64,000 nucleotides of DNA from Deinococcus phoenicis (GTDB taxonomy: Bacteria; Deinococcota; Deinococci; Deinococcales; Deinococcaceae), in the NCBI RefSeq assembly GCF_000599865.1, contig NZ_JHAC01000017.1:48501-112500 (forward strand). The letters are read 5' to 3'. Position numbers and translations under genes: made by a program. Each line of letters opens with the position of its first letter. Position 1 is the first letter of the stretch. A model generated the notes under the pieces. The model searched no databases. It was not told where the DNA came from and saw only the letters and a program-made list of their open reading frames with translations. Positions 34,352 through 64,000 of the stretch are shown here, piece after piece.

Positions 34352-34933
34352 TCAGCGGCCCGCCTCCACCACGAGGCCCTCCGCCTCACTCATGCGGACG
34401 ATGTTCGCCAGGGTCAGGATCGGCACGCCCAGGTCGGCCAGTTTGGCGCGGCCCTCCTCGAAGCCTTTCTCGATCACGCAGCCCAGCCCCAGCAGCTCGG
34501 CCCCACTGAGCGCGATGATCCCGGCCAGCGACCGCAGCGTGCCGCCCGAGGCCAGAAAGTCGTCGATCACGACCACGCGGTCCTCCGGCCCCAGGTATTC
34601 GCTGCTGACGAACAGGTCCACCACGCCGCCCTTGGTGCGGCTCAGGGACTGCGCCGTGAAGGTGGGTTCCTGCATGGTGATGGGCTTTTTCTTGCGGGCG
34701 TACACCAGCGGCACATTCAGCACCAGGGCCGTGGCGAGGGCGGGCGCGATGCCGCTGACCTCGATGGTCACGATCTTGTTCGGCTTCAGGGGGCCGAACC
34801 CCGCCGCGAACCGTTCGCCCATCTCCCGCGTGAGGTGGGGGAGAAGCTGGTGGTTGACCAGCCCGTCCACCTTGAGAATCCCGCCGGGCAAAATCACGCC
34901 CTGCTCCCGGACCGCATCGACAAGTGCCTGCAT
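34352..34933 (-). CDS. xpt: Xanthine phosphoribosyltransferase
   Basis: 193 residues. Matches Xpt rather than Hpt: [37 protein letters not shown] and the PRPP motif [14 protein letters not shown]. Converts xanthine to XMP in purine salvage. In Bacilli this gene is preceded by a purine riboswitch; here TACACT ends 7 nt before the ATG, so the mRNA is probably leaderless and a riboswitch is excluded. A frame extension to 35074 is not used for that reason. Confidence 0.92.
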   Translation of the reverse strand: MQALVDAVREQGVILPGGILKVDGLVNHQLLPHLTREMGERFAAGFGPLKPNKIVTIEVSGIAPALATALVLNVPLVYARKKKPITMQEPTFTAQSLSRTKGGVVDLFVSSEYLGPEDRVVVIDDFLASGGTLRSLAGIIALSGAELLGLGCVIEKGFEEGRAKLADLGVPILTLANIVRMSEAEGLVVEAGR

Positions 34934-34940
34934 GAAAGCG

Positions 34941-34946
34941 AGTGTA
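34941..34946 (-). promoter_or_regulatory. Leaderless-type -10 box (TACACT) of xpt
   Basis: Minus-strand TACACT with a 7-nt gap to the ATG at 34933. Confidence 0.55.
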
Positions 34947-35104
34947 GCGGGCGCCCCGCGCAGTGAGGGGCCAGCGGAAGGGTCCAGGAATGGGGACAGG
35001 GGAACTGGGCGGGTGGACAAGGTGGACCAGGAGGAGTTGGGCTGCCGGCTTTCGCCCTTGCTCCCACTCCCCACGGCCCCCTTTGCACTTCCGGCGTGCG
35101 GTGC

Positions 35105-36040
<936 letters not shown>

Positions 36041-36047
36041 GGGGGGC

Positions 36048-36053
36048 ATTGTA
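36048..36053 (-). promoter_or_regulatory. Leaderless-type -10 box (TACAAT) of the gene at 35105-36040
   Basis: Minus-strand TACAAT with a 7-nt gap to the ATG at 36040. Confidence 0.55.
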
Positions 36054-36148
36054 AGGCGGAGGCTGACCGAGGTCCGGCAACGCGCAAGGCTAAAGCGCCG
36101 TTAAGCTGGAGGCGGTCTGCGGCGCCGCGCCCCATGCGACCCTGAAGC

Positions 36149-36367
36149 ATGAGCGACGACAAGACCCCAGCCGTCCCCGACCGCCCCTACACCGAGACGA
36201 AAAGTGACGGCGTGCCCCACGACGACCCGGTGTACCAGCCCCCCGCGAACGCCGAGGAAAGCGACCTGCTCGACGCCGCTGTGGACGGCACCAGCGCCTC
36301 GCACTACGGGGCCAACGACCCGGCCCTGTATGAGGACACCGCGCAGGACTCCGGGGGCGACCGGTAG
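36149..36367 (+). CDS. Small acidic, probably disordered protein
   Basis: 72 residues ([20 protein letters not shown]...), rich in Asp, Pro, Ser and Thr, with no hydrophobic core. It lies alone between two genes on the other strand. Only weak translation signals are seen. Composition argues for a real hydrophilic protein of the kind found in desiccation-tolerant bacteria, but that is speculative. Confidence 0.5.
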   Translation: MSDDKTPAVPDRPYTETKSDGVPHDDPVYQPPANAEESDLLDAAVDGTSASHYGANDPALYEDTAQDSGGDR

Positions 36368-36423
36368 CCTGCGCGGCAGGTCTGTCGCGGAAACCGTCTG
36401 CGGGGGCGAGAACAACCGGAAGC

Positions 36424-36467
36424 AGAACAACGCGGGAGGCTCCGAGGAGCACTCCCGCCGTTGTTCT
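36424..36467. terminator. Long hairpin downstream of gdhB
   Basis: AGAACAACGCGGGAG pairs with CTCCCGCCGTTGTTCT (one bulged base) around a 13-nt loop that itself contains GCTCC/GGAGC. No T-run follows. It lies between gdhB and the small acidic gene. Confidence 0.65.
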
Positions 36468-36476
36468 GGCCCGGGT

Positions 36477-37805
<1,329 letters not shown>

Positions 37806-37916
37806 GGGGGCCTCCGGTAGAAGGGGAGTCTGGGCAGAGGAGTTGGGGCAGTGGCGTCGGGACAGGGGACGGGGTTTGCGGCTTCGCCGCGCGGTGTGCC
37901 GCTGCGGGTGGGCTGC

Positions 37917-39482
<1,566 letters not shown>

Positions 39483-40457
39483 TCAGCGGGTGCGCTCGAT
39501 CTCCCGGCGGGGCAGCGCGGCCAGGGCCTCCCGCGCCCCGGAGGGCGGCAGGGCGGACAGGGCGTCCACGGCGAGGCAGGCACGGCGGCGAATCTCCTGA
39601 CGGGTGCGGTCGGCGGCGCCCTGGGTCAGGGCCAGCTCGCGGACCCGGGTCACGTCGCCCGGCTCTGCGGCGCGGCGCTCCAGCACCTCGCGGACCTCCG
39701 CGCCGTGGGGGCCGTTCAGCAGCTCCAGCACGGGGAGGGTGGCCTTCCCCTCGCGCAGGTCGCCGCCCACGGGTTTGCCGAGCGCCGCCTCGTCGCCCAT
39801 CAGGTCCAGCAGGTCGTCTTGCATCTGAAAGGCCAGGCCGTATTCCCGCCCGAAGGTGAGCAGCGCTTCCCGCTGGGCTTCGGGCGTGTCCAGCAGGAGC
39901 GCCGGGGCACTCGCGGCGAGTTCCACCAGCGCCGCCGTCTTGCCGTGAATCACTTCCAGATACTGCGGCAGGCCGTAGTCCGCGTAGGCGGCCACCTGGA
40001 ACTGCAACACCTCGCCCTCGCAGATCACGCTGGCCGCGCCGCCGAAGGCCCGCGTGAGCGCCGCACCCTGGGGCATGCCCGAGAGCAGGATCAGCAGCCG
40101 GGACAGCATGAAGTCGCCGCTCATCACGCTGACCACATTGCCGAAGCGCCGGAAGGCCGCCGCCTGGCCGCGCCGGGTATCGGCGTCGTCGATCAGGTCG
40201 TCGTGCAGCAGGGAGGCCGAATGCAGCAGCTCCACACAGACCGCCAGGTCGGTCACGGCACTCCAGCGCGGGTCACGGGGGTCCAGGCCCAGCGCCTGCG
40301 CGGCCAGAAAGGTCACGGTGGGCCGCGCGCGTTTGCCGCCCGCCGCCACCAGGTCCTCCCCGATCAACTCGATGAACTCCACCCTGGAGCGCAGCACCTC
40401 GCGCAGCCGCGTCTCGAAAGCTGCGCCGGGAAGGGTCAGGGCCGCCACGCCAGTCAT
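39483..40457 (-). CDS. Long-chain polyprenyl diphosphate synthase
   Basis: 324 residues. Two Asp-rich motifs: LLHDDLIDDADTRRG (first, D-D-x-x-D) and FQMQDDLLDLMG (second). GGKRARPTVTFLAA supplies the IPP-binding Arg/Lys. The residues before the first Asp motif (ELLHSASLLHDD) are small, which in this family favours longer products, so an octa- or heptaprenyl diphosphate for menaquinone is inferred. A perfect TATACT box ends 6 nt before the ATG. Confidence 0.88.
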   Translation of the reverse strand: MTGVAALTLPGAAFETRLREVLRSRVEFIELIGEDLVAAGGKRARPTVTFLAAQALGLDPRDPRWSAVTDLAVCVELLHSASLLHDDLIDDADTRRGQAAAFRRFGNVVSVMSGDFMLSRLLILLSGMPQGAALTRAFGGAASVICEGEVLQFQVAAYADYGLPQYLEVIHGKTAALVELAASAPALLLDTPEAQREALLTFGREYGLAFQMQDDLLDLMGDEAALGKPVGGDLREGKATLPVLELLNGPHGAEVREVLERRAAEPGDVTRVRELALTQGAADRTRQEIRRRACLAVDALSALPPSGAREALAALPRREIERTR

Positions 40458-40463
40458 GCCGCC

Positions 40464-40469
40464 AGTATA
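40464..40469 (-). promoter_or_regulatory. Leaderless-type -10 box (TATACT) of the prenyl synthase
   Basis: Minus-strand TATACT, 6-nt gap to the ATG at 40457. Confidence 0.6.
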
Positions 40470-40632
40470 GAAAAGACGGACGGGCGGAACGTACCGGCAC
40501 CCCGGATCTGCCGCGCCCCACCCGGCTACACGGGGCAGAGATGAAAGGCGTTTTAAGGCAAAGGTGGAAGTTGTGTGGTCTGCCCGCTTTGTCCCTCGCC
40601 TCACCGTTCGCGCGCGTGGTAAAACCGGGGCA

Positions 40633-41232
40633 ATGGAAAGCGTCGTTGCCCTCTTTCGTGAGCCGCAGCAGGCCCAGGGTGCCCTGGACGCCCTGCGGGC
40701 GCGCGGCTTTGACCGTGACCACCTCGGATTTGCCCTGGCCGACGCGGTGGCCGAGGACGGCCTGGCCCAGGCGACCGGCATCAGCCCCGAGGCGGGTGCG
40801 CCCGGCGGCTCGGGGAACGTGATTCGCGGCGTGCTGATGGGCACGGTGGCCGGTCTGGCCCTCACGGTTCCGGTCTGGCTGCTGCTGCTGATTATCCCCG
40901 AAACCCGGATCTATCAGCAGGGCGGCCTGCTGGCGATCATGTACGGCGTGATCGGCGGCGCGAGCCTGGGCGGGCTGTTCGGGGCGCTAACCGGGGGCGA
41001 CCACGGCGACTACGTGAAGCTGCTGCGCCGGATGGGCGTTCCTGCCGGGCAGGCCGAACGCTTCTACGACGGCATCAAGGCGGGCAACATCCTGGTGATC
41101 GCCCGCGACCCGGACGGCAGCAAGGCCAGCGAGGCCCTCAGCCTGATGCGGCGTCACGGTGCCCTCAAGCTCGACGAGGCGACGGGCGGTGGGCGGCTCC
41201 AGAGCGAGCGCAGCGGCCAGGGCGGCCACTAG
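40633..41232 (+). CDS. General-stress-protein-17M-like membrane protein (paralogue 2)
   Basis: 199 residues. N-terminal half MESVVALFREPQQAQGALDALRARGF, then two membrane segments (about 65-88, and the Gly-rich 99-118, AIMYGVIGGASLGGLFGAL), then a C-terminal half with YVKLLRRMGVPAGQAERFYDGIKAGNILVIAR and a hydrophilic tail. Same plan as the 162-residue protein at 33772-34260. The ATG at 40633 follows a TAAAAC box by 7 nt; an upstream frame extension is not needed. Function unknown. Confidence 0.7.
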   Translation: MESVVALFREPQQAQGALDALRARGFDRDHLGFALADAVAEDGLAQATGISPEAGAPGGSGNVIRGVLMGTVAGLALTVPVWLLLLIIPETRIYQQGGLLAIMYGVIGGASLGGLFGALTGGDHGDYVKLLRRMGVPAGQAERFYDGIKAGNILVIARDPDGSKASEALSLMRRHGALKLDEATGGGRLQSERSGQGGH

Positions 41233-41291
41233 CGGCTGGGCAGGTGCGCTGGGCGGCGGGGTTGACCTCGCCGCCCTCGCCTTTCTGGCAG

Positions 41292-41992
41292 CTATTCCGG
41301 CCAGACCAGCGCCGGGTCGCTGAGGTCCGGCCATGCGGCGGGAAGCGTCACGCTCCAGCCGGCCCCCCGGAGGGTCCGCACCGGCACGACACCCACACCG
41401 CTGCCACAGACCCAGGCGCGGGACACCTCCCGCAGGTCCTTCACGGTCACGGGCCGCTGCTCGAACGCTTGCCCGGTCAGGAAGGCGGCGCGGGTGAGGC
41501 CCGGCAGGCCCCCTGCGGGCACCACCAGTCGCCCCCCGAGGTCCAGCAGCGGAGAGGTGCGCCCCCCGTCCACGACCCGGCCTGCGGGGTCGCGCAGCCA
41601 GCCCTCGAACGCGCCCGCCCGCGCCGCCTCCCGCCCGGCGAGCAGATAAGGCAGATGGTTGCCGGTCTTGTGCGCCGCCAGTTGCGGGTGAACTTCCAGA
41701 TCAGTCACACGCACACTTACGCCGTCCCGGGGGCGGGGGCCGGGCTGGAGGGGGCGGTGCGACCAGAACACACCGTCCGGGGTGGCGGTGAGGCGCAGCA
41801 GGCCCCAGGGGAGGGGGTCAGGGGTGGGCGGCGCTCCATCCGGCGCGGGCAGGCCCAGAAACGCGCAGGTGTGCGCCAGCCGCGCGAGGTGCGCTTTCCA
41901 GAGCAGCGGCACACCCCGGCGGGTACGGAGGGTGGTGAAGGCGGTCGCGCCGTGGAGCCAGGCGGATGTGTCCACCCCGGCAGGCAGTCGCC

Positions 41993-41996
<4 letters not shown>
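41292..41996 (-). CDS. pabC: Aminotransferase class IV, probable aminodeoxychorismate lyase
   Basis: 234 residues, fold-type IV PLP enzyme. N-terminal GATAFTTLRTRRG, the PLP-Lys segment AAHKTGNHLPYLLAGREA, and DPAGRVVDGGRTSPLLDLGG, where the E of the usual E-x-x-x-x-N is changed. It would release pyruvate from aminodeoxychorismate to give p-aminobenzoate for folate. GTG at 41996 overlaps the TGA of the chorismate-binding fusion gene (GTGA), so the pair is coupled, which supports the pab assignment. Other class IV aminotransferases remain possible. Confidence 0.8.
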
Positions 41997-43945
<1,949 letters not shown>

Positions 43946-43952
43946 GCGCCAG

Positions 43953-43958
43953 ATTCTA
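43953..43958 (-). promoter_or_regulatory. Leaderless-type -10 box (TAGAAT) of the pab-type fusion gene
   Basis: Minus-strand TAGAAT with a 7-nt gap to the GTG at 43945. Confidence 0.55.
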
Positions 43959-44048
43959 GAGGAGGGGCGGGGGCACGTCCCTTTTGCCTCCAGCCTGGCT
44001 GTTCCTCAATCCCGGCCAAATCCCTACTTCCCGTCCGGGTTTGGGGGG

Positions 44049-44522
<474 letters not shown>

Positions 44523-44606
44523 GCCTGCGCTCTTGCCGGTCTCTCTCCCGCCGCCCGTCTCCCCGGGCGGCGTTTGTCTGGCCCCGACCCCGTATCCTGT
44601 TCCCCG

Positions 44607-45692
44607 ATGTACCGCCGCTTGCTCAAGCCTGCCCTGTTCCGCCTGGACGCGGAGGAGGCCCACCACCTCACCCTGCGTGCCCTGGGGCTGGCCTCGCGCC
44701 TGCCCGCCTGGCCCAGCCTGGCCCGCCGCCTGACGGCTCCGGCGGACCCGCGTCTCACGCAGACGTTGTGGGGCCGCCCCTTCGCCTCTCCGCTGGGGTT
44801 GGCCGCCGGGCTGGACAAGAACGCCGAGGCCGTGCCCGCCTTCAGTGCGCTGGGCTTCGGCTTCGTGGAGGTCGGGACGGTGACGCCGCTGGCGCAGCCC
44901 GGCAATGAGCGTCCCCGCCTCTTTCGCCTCCCGCCCGACGGGGCGCTGATCAACCGCATGGGCTTCAACAACGCGGGAGCAGAGGCCCTGCACGCGCGGC
45001 TCGCGGCGCAGCCCGCCCGCCCCGCGCCCGTCTGGGTGAACATCGGCAAGAACAAGGCCACGCCCAACGAGGAGGCCGTGGGGGATTACCTGAAGTGTGT
45101 CCGAGTGCTTCAGGACGTGGCCGACGCCTTCGTGGTGAACGTGAGCAGCCCGAACACACCCGGCCTGCGCGCCCTGCAAGCCGCCGGCGACCTCGCGGCC
45201 CTGGTGCGCGCCGTGCTGGCGGAGGTGGAGGCAGGCCGCGTCCGCACGCTCAACCGGCCGCCCGTCCTCGTGAAGCTGGCCCCCGACCTGCACCCCGCCG
45301 ACTTCGAGGCGGGCGTGAACGCGGTGCTGGAAGCGGGCGCGGACGGCCTGATCGTCAGCAACACCACCCTCAGCCGGGAGGGCCTGGGCCACGCGAACCG
45401 GGCTGAGGCGGGGGGCCTGAGCGGACGGCCCCTCCGCAGGCGCAGCACCGAACTGGTGCGGGACGCCTACCGCCTCACCCGCGGTCGGGTGCCGATTGTG
45501 GGGGTAGGCGGCATCTTCAGCGCCGAGGACGCCTACGCCAAGATTCGCGCCGGGGCCGCCCTCACCGAGGTCTACACCGCCCTGATCTACGAGGGGCCGG
45601 GCCTGCCGATGCAGTTGAACCGTGATCTGGGCAAGCTGCTGGAACGGGACGGCTTCCGCAACGTCACGGACGCTGTGGGCGCGGACGCCTGA
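44607..45692 (+). CDS. pyrD: Dihydroorotate dehydrogenase, class 2 (quinone-linked)
   Basis: 361 residues. N-terminal helical extension (MYRRLLKPALFRLDAEEAHH) for membrane/quinone contact, then the FMN barrel: GLAAGLDKNAEAVP, VEVGTVTPLAQPGN, NRMGFNNAGA, VNVSSPNTPGLR (class 2 catalytic Ser), VKLAPDL, SNTTLSREG and VGVGGIFSAEDAYAKIRAGA. Fourth step of pyrimidine synthesis. Convergent with pyrC of the main pyr operon. A TATCCT box ends 8 nt before the ATG. Confidence 0.96.
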   Translation: MYRRLLKPALFRLDAEEAHHLTLRALGLASRLPAWPSLARRLTAPADPRLTQTLWGRPFASPLGLAAGLDKNAEAVPAFSALGFGFVEVGTVTPLAQPGNERPRLFRLPPDGALINRMGFNNAGAEALHARLAAQPARPAPVWVNIGKNKATPNEEAVGDYLKCVRVLQDVADAFVVNVSSPNTPGLRALQAAGDLAALVRAVLAEVEAGRVRTLNRPPVLVKLAPDLHPADFEAGVNAVLEAGADGLIVSNTTLSREGLGHANRAEAGGLSGRPLRRRSTELVRDAYRLTRGRVPIVGVGGIFSAEDAYAKIRAGAALTEVYTALIYEGPGLPMQLNRDLGKLLERDGFRNVTDAVGADA

Positions 45693-45710
45693 GGGTAGCC
45701 CGTAAGGAGA

Positions 45711-45749
45711 GAGGCCAGGATGGGGAAAGTCTTTCCCCGCCCCGGCCTC
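45711..45749. terminator. Hairpin between pyrD and pyrC
   Basis: GAGGCC/GGCCTC outer arms enclose GGGGAAAG-T-CTTTCCCC. Symmetric, so usable by both convergent genes; no long T-tract. Confidence 0.6.
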
Positions 45750-45797
45750 CGGCCCTGTTCCGGGTGCGCCTCGTCTTCGACTCACCTTAAGTTCGTA

Positions 45798-47048
<1,251 letters not shown>

Positions 47049-47061
47049 AAGGTGACTCCAA

Positions 47062-47715
47062 TCAATACAGGTCGGTTTTCCTGAAAGGCCTGCCGCCCAG
47101 GCAGCTCCCCCCATCGGGTGGGTACCAGGAGTAGGGGCCGGGTGGGAGGCTACGATCGTTCGCGCGGGTCACGGTGAAGTCGAAGGTGCGCGGCCATTTC
47201 CCCGTGGCCGGAACCCAGCGGCAGTTCTTGACCGCAAAGGCGGAAGGCCCCCGCAGCCCGGCCAGGGTGCAGTTCCACCAGAGGGCTGCCCAGCGTGAGG
47301 CGCGGTTCAGGCGGGCCGAGAGCTGCTCGTAGGCGGTTTCCAGGTCCGCCGTTTCGGCCACGCTTCCGCCTGAAATGGCCCGGATACGGGTCGTGCGCCC
47401 AAACTGAACGGACTGGGTGACGTTCCAGCCCCCGCCCGAGCGCGTGAGGCGGATACTGGCCTTCTCCCCGACCACCGCACCAGACGTGCCCGACTCCTGA
47501 GCCGTCTTGAGGATGAGTCGGGCGACCTGCTCCGGGGGAAGAGCATAGGCCGTGCAGCCTAGCTTCGGCTTCCCCTGACAGGCTTCCTGATTTGCGTGGG
47601 TGGCCTGCCCGAGTCGGCCCGCTGCCTGGAGGAAGGCCGGGGAAGCGGGGACCGGGTCGCACGCCCCTGCCCAGGCATTTAGCCCCAGCAGCCCCAGCAG
47701 CAGCACCCGCCGCAT
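47062..47715 (-). CDS. Secreted protein of unknown function between pyrB and pyrC
   Basis: 217 residues. Clear signal peptide 1-18 ([18 protein letters not shown]), then an exported domain with several Cys ([42 protein letters not shown]) that could form disulfides. Six bases separate it from pyrB and 13 from pyrC, so it is in the operon. Thermus ZO5 has an unrelated-looking unidentified reading frame (bbc) at the same position. The signal peptide makes a direct role in ATCase control unlikely. Not recognised. Confidence 0.75.
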   Translation of the reverse strand: MRRVLLLGLLGLNAWAGACDPVPASPAFLQAAGRLGQATHANQEACQGKPKLGCTAYALPPEQVARLILKTAQESGTSGAVVGEKASIRLTRSGGGWNVTQSVQFGRTTRIRAISGGSVAETADLETAYEQLSARLNRASRWAALWWNCTLAGLRGPSAFAVKNCRWVPATGKWPRTFDFTVTRANDRSLPPGPYSWYPPDGGSCLGGRPFRKTDLY

Positions 47716-47720
47716 TTCGC

Positions 47721-49474
<1,754 letters not shown>

Positions 49475-49480
49475 CTAAAC

Positions 49481-49509
49481 TTGACATGACCACACGCAGG
49501 TCTTAAACT
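49481..49509 (+). promoter_or_regulatory. Sigma70-type promoter of hsp20
   Basis: TTGACA (49481-49486), 17-bp spacer, TAAACT (49504-49509). Near consensus. No CIRCE element or obvious HspR (HAIR) inverted repeat is seen. Confidence 0.75.
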
Positions 49510-49575
49510 TCTGACAGTTGAGCGCGAGGCACTCAGATTCGGTGCGCGGCGCTTCCACGTTCAGGAGGTTTCCAG

Positions 49576-50082
<507 letters not shown>

Positions 50083-50150
50083 GCCGCGCCCTCTCCTTTC
50101 CTCTTTCCTCCGCCACGACGCCCCGGACACGCACGCCGGGGCGTCCCGCG

Positions 50151-51068
50151 TTATTCCGCCGCCTCGTACAGCCGCTGGCGCTCGCGGAACTGCACTTTCT
50201 GCCGCTCGGTGGTGTGGGCGAAACAATGTTCGCAGCTCACGCCGCGCTCGAAGTGCGGGTGCCGCGTTTCCTCCGGCGTCAGGGGCCAGCCGCAGCTGTG
50301 GCACATCTCGCAGGTGCCCGGTTGCACGCCGTGTCCGACCGTCACGCGCCCGTCGAACACGAAGCACTCGCCGTTCCAGCGGCTCTGGTCGGCGGGGACG
50401 CTCTCCAGATACTTCAGGATGCCGCCGCGCAGGTGATACACGTCCTGGAAGCCCAGCCCCAGCAGCAGGCTGGTGGACTTCTCACAGCGGATGCCGCCCG
50501 TGCAGAACATGGCAATTTTGCGCCCCCGGCTGTCTGCCAGATGCTGCTCCACCCAGGCCGGAAAGTCGCGGAAGCTGTCCAGTTGCGGATCGAGGGCGTT
50601 CTCGAAGGTGCCCGCCTTGACCTCGTAGCGGTTGCGGGTGTCGATCACCAGCACGTCGGGGTCCGAGAGCAGGGCGTTCCATTCCTGGGGATTCAGGTAG
50701 TGCCCCACCTGCGCGAGCGGTTCGACCGGCACGCCCAGCGTCACGATTTCCTGTTTCAGGCGCACCTTGAGGCGCTTGAAGGGGTTCTCGCGGCTGAACG
50801 ACTCCTTGTATTCCAGCCGGTCGAAGCCCGCCGCCCGCAGGAAGTCGTGCAGCTCGCGGACCGCTTCCCGTGACCCGGCCACCGTGCCGTTGAGGCCTTC
50901 CGGCGCGACGATCAGCGTGCCGCTCAGGCCGAGGCGCCGGCCCAGGGTCCGCAGGTCCTCGCGGAGACGGGCCGGGTCGTCCAGCGGGCGAAACTGATAG
51001 AGGGCGGCGACGACCCAGGCTTCGGCGGAGGGTACAGGAGCGGCGGGATGCAGGGCGTCTTCAGGCAT
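50151..51068 (-). CDS. trhO: tRNA uridine(34) hydroxylase TrhO (rhodanese domain)
   Basis: 305 residues. N-terminal acylphosphatase-like domain (VAALYQFRPLDD, GTLIVAPEGLNGTVAGS), then a rhodanese domain with VLVIDTRNRYEVKAGTF and the catalytic-Cys loop FCTGGIRCEKS. A C-terminal Cys-rich part follows (CEMCHSCGWPLTPEE, CEHCFAHTTERQK). E. coli TrhO (YceA) makes 5-hydroxyuridine at the tRNA wobble position. ATG at 51068 is used; the upstream extension is shadow sequence. Confidence 0.93.
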   Translation of the reverse strand: MPEDALHPAAPVPSAEAWVVAALYQFRPLDDPARLREDLRTLGRRLGLSGTLIVAPEGLNGTVAGSREAVRELHDFLRAAGFDRLEYKESFSRENPFKRLKVRLKQEIVTLGVPVEPLAQVGHYLNPQEWNALLSDPDVLVIDTRNRYEVKAGTFENALDPQLDSFRDFPAWVEQHLADSRGRKIAMFCTGGIRCEKSTSLLLGLGFQDVYHLRGGILKYLESVPADQSRWNGECFVFDGRVTVGHGVQPGTCEMCHSCGWPLTPEETRHPHFERGVSCEHCFAHTTERQKVQFRERQRLYEAAE

Positions 51069-51202
51069 GGGGCGGGAGGTCCGGTGGAGGGGGAGGGGCG
51101 GTGGCCCCGTTGCGGCTGAAGTATAGCCGGCGGCCCCGGGCCTGGGCGAATGAAACACCCCCTCTCCTTTCTCCCGGCCCCCGCCTGCTACCCTCGCCCC
51201 TG

Positions 51203-53278
<2,076 letters not shown>

Positions 53279-53339
53279 GGTGTGGGAAGAGCCTTTCCCA
53301 CAACCCATACCCCACAACCTCCAACCCCTGGCGCCCCGC

Positions 53340-53811
<472 letters not shown>

Positions 53812-53812
53812 G

Positions 53813-53902
53813 AGCGGCCCGCTTCCCGCTACGACGTTCAAAAAGAGAAGGCCCCAGCTTTTGCCGGGGCCTTCTTCTTGGCTGGCGGCGGGAAGCGGGC
53901 CG

Positions 53903-53904
<2 letters not shown>
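53813..53904. terminator. Nested inverted repeat and terminator between convergent genes
   Basis: Inner hairpin: 10-bp stem AGAAGGCCCC (53846-53855) and its complement (53866-53875), followed by CTTCTTG. Outer arms: a perfect 17-bp inverted repeat (53813-53829 and 53888-53904) that reaches into the tamB stop codon. Confidence 0.85.
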
Positions 53905-63696
<9,792 letters not shown>

Positions 63697-63700
<4 letters not shown>

Positions 63701-63753
63701 GCGCGGACCGGCGGAGGGGGAAAAAGGGCGCTGGACACGGGGCGGGCGGGCAT
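63697..63753 (-). CDS. Possible 18-codon upstream ORF coupled to tamB
   Basis: ATG at 63753 lies 7 nt after a TAGAGT box (plus 63761-63766), the same leaderless spacing as elsewhere. It encodes [18 protein letters not shown] and stops with a TGA overlapping the tamB GTG (GTGA). It may deliver ribosomes to a start codon that has no Shine-Dalgarno. Could be chance. Confidence 0.35.
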
Positions 63754-63858
63754 CTTCCCCACTCTACAGCCCGGCGGGTGAGCGCCCCGCCGCAAGCCCT
63801 CACCCGACCGTCAGAAACGCACCCTCCGGCCCCGCCCCGACCCGCTACCATGCCCCCC

Positions 63859-64000
<142 letters not shown>

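Noticed and set aside
34934..35104. Possible purine riboswitch before xpt
   Set aside because: TACACT ends 7 nt before the xpt ATG, so no leader RNA is expected, and no riboswitch core was recognised by eye.

Overview
The window is high-GC (about 70%) bacterial chromosome, densely coding on both strands with short intergenic gaps. Gene content points to the genus Deinococcus. It carries an SLH-domain outer-membrane barrel protein with a collagen-like linker and a giant (3265-residue) TamB-like protein. It also has a RecJ, a GdhA/GdhB-type glutamate dehydrogenase pair, a Thermus-type pyrR-pyrB-x-pyrC cluster and competence genes comEA-comEC. Many start codons sit only 6-8 nt behind a TATACT-like -10 box, which implies leaderless mRNAs, a feature known from Deinococcus. 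The genus assignment is inference; the species is not determinable from the sequence alone.

Layout. 1-5 kb: a truncated acidic protein, a small unknown, recJ overlapped with a LapA-like membrane protein, and the SLH/collagen-like porin with its own promoter and terminator. 5-16 kb: deoD-type nucleoside phosphorylase, enoyl-CoA hydratase, an HD protein, secreted VanW-family and triple-META proteins, a small phosphatase/phosphoesterase pair, VF530-family protein, hpt, then divergent trpC with an overlapping MBL hydrolase. 16-20 kb: a potassium-uptake operon of two different KtrB-like channels and one KtrA. 20-28 kb: THUMP-type RNA methyltransferase, EamA transporter, comEA-comEC, an oxidoreductase and rpsA. 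28-31 kb: tRNA-Gln(CUG), trxB, an HD protein, tRNA-Glu(CUC). 31-41 kb: CAP-domain lipoprotein, acyl-CoA carboxylase beta chain, xpt, the gdhB/gdhA pair, a polyprenyl diphosphate synthase and two paralogous glycine-rich membrane proteins. 41-50 kb: pabC plus a fused chorismate-binding/glutaminase protein, an Rrf2 regulator, pyrD, and the pyrRBxC operon with an attenuator leader, then hsp20. 50-64 kb: trhO, an ABC-F ATPase, a Deinococcus-like unknown, the 9.8-kb tamB gene and the start of acyP.

How genes work together. Pyrimidine synthesis is represented by pyrR-pyrB-x-pyrC and the convergent pyrD. The pyr leader shows a promoter, an exact PyrR-loop core (UCCNGNGAGGY), a Shine-Dalgarno-led 23-codon leader ORF and a hairpin-T8 terminator lying inside that ORF. 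The leader ORF stop overlaps the pyrR start. This is the translation-coupled attenuation layout proposed for the Thermus ZO5 pyr cluster. Purine salvage is spread over deoD, hpt and xpt. Folate or tryptophan precursor synthesis is represented by the pab-type fusion and pabC lyase. The cell envelope set (SLH porin, TamB, VanW, META, LapA-like) fits the diderm Deinococcus envelope.

Limits: all family calls are from reading motifs by eye; no alignment, database search or folding calculation was run. Promoters and hairpins are manual calls.
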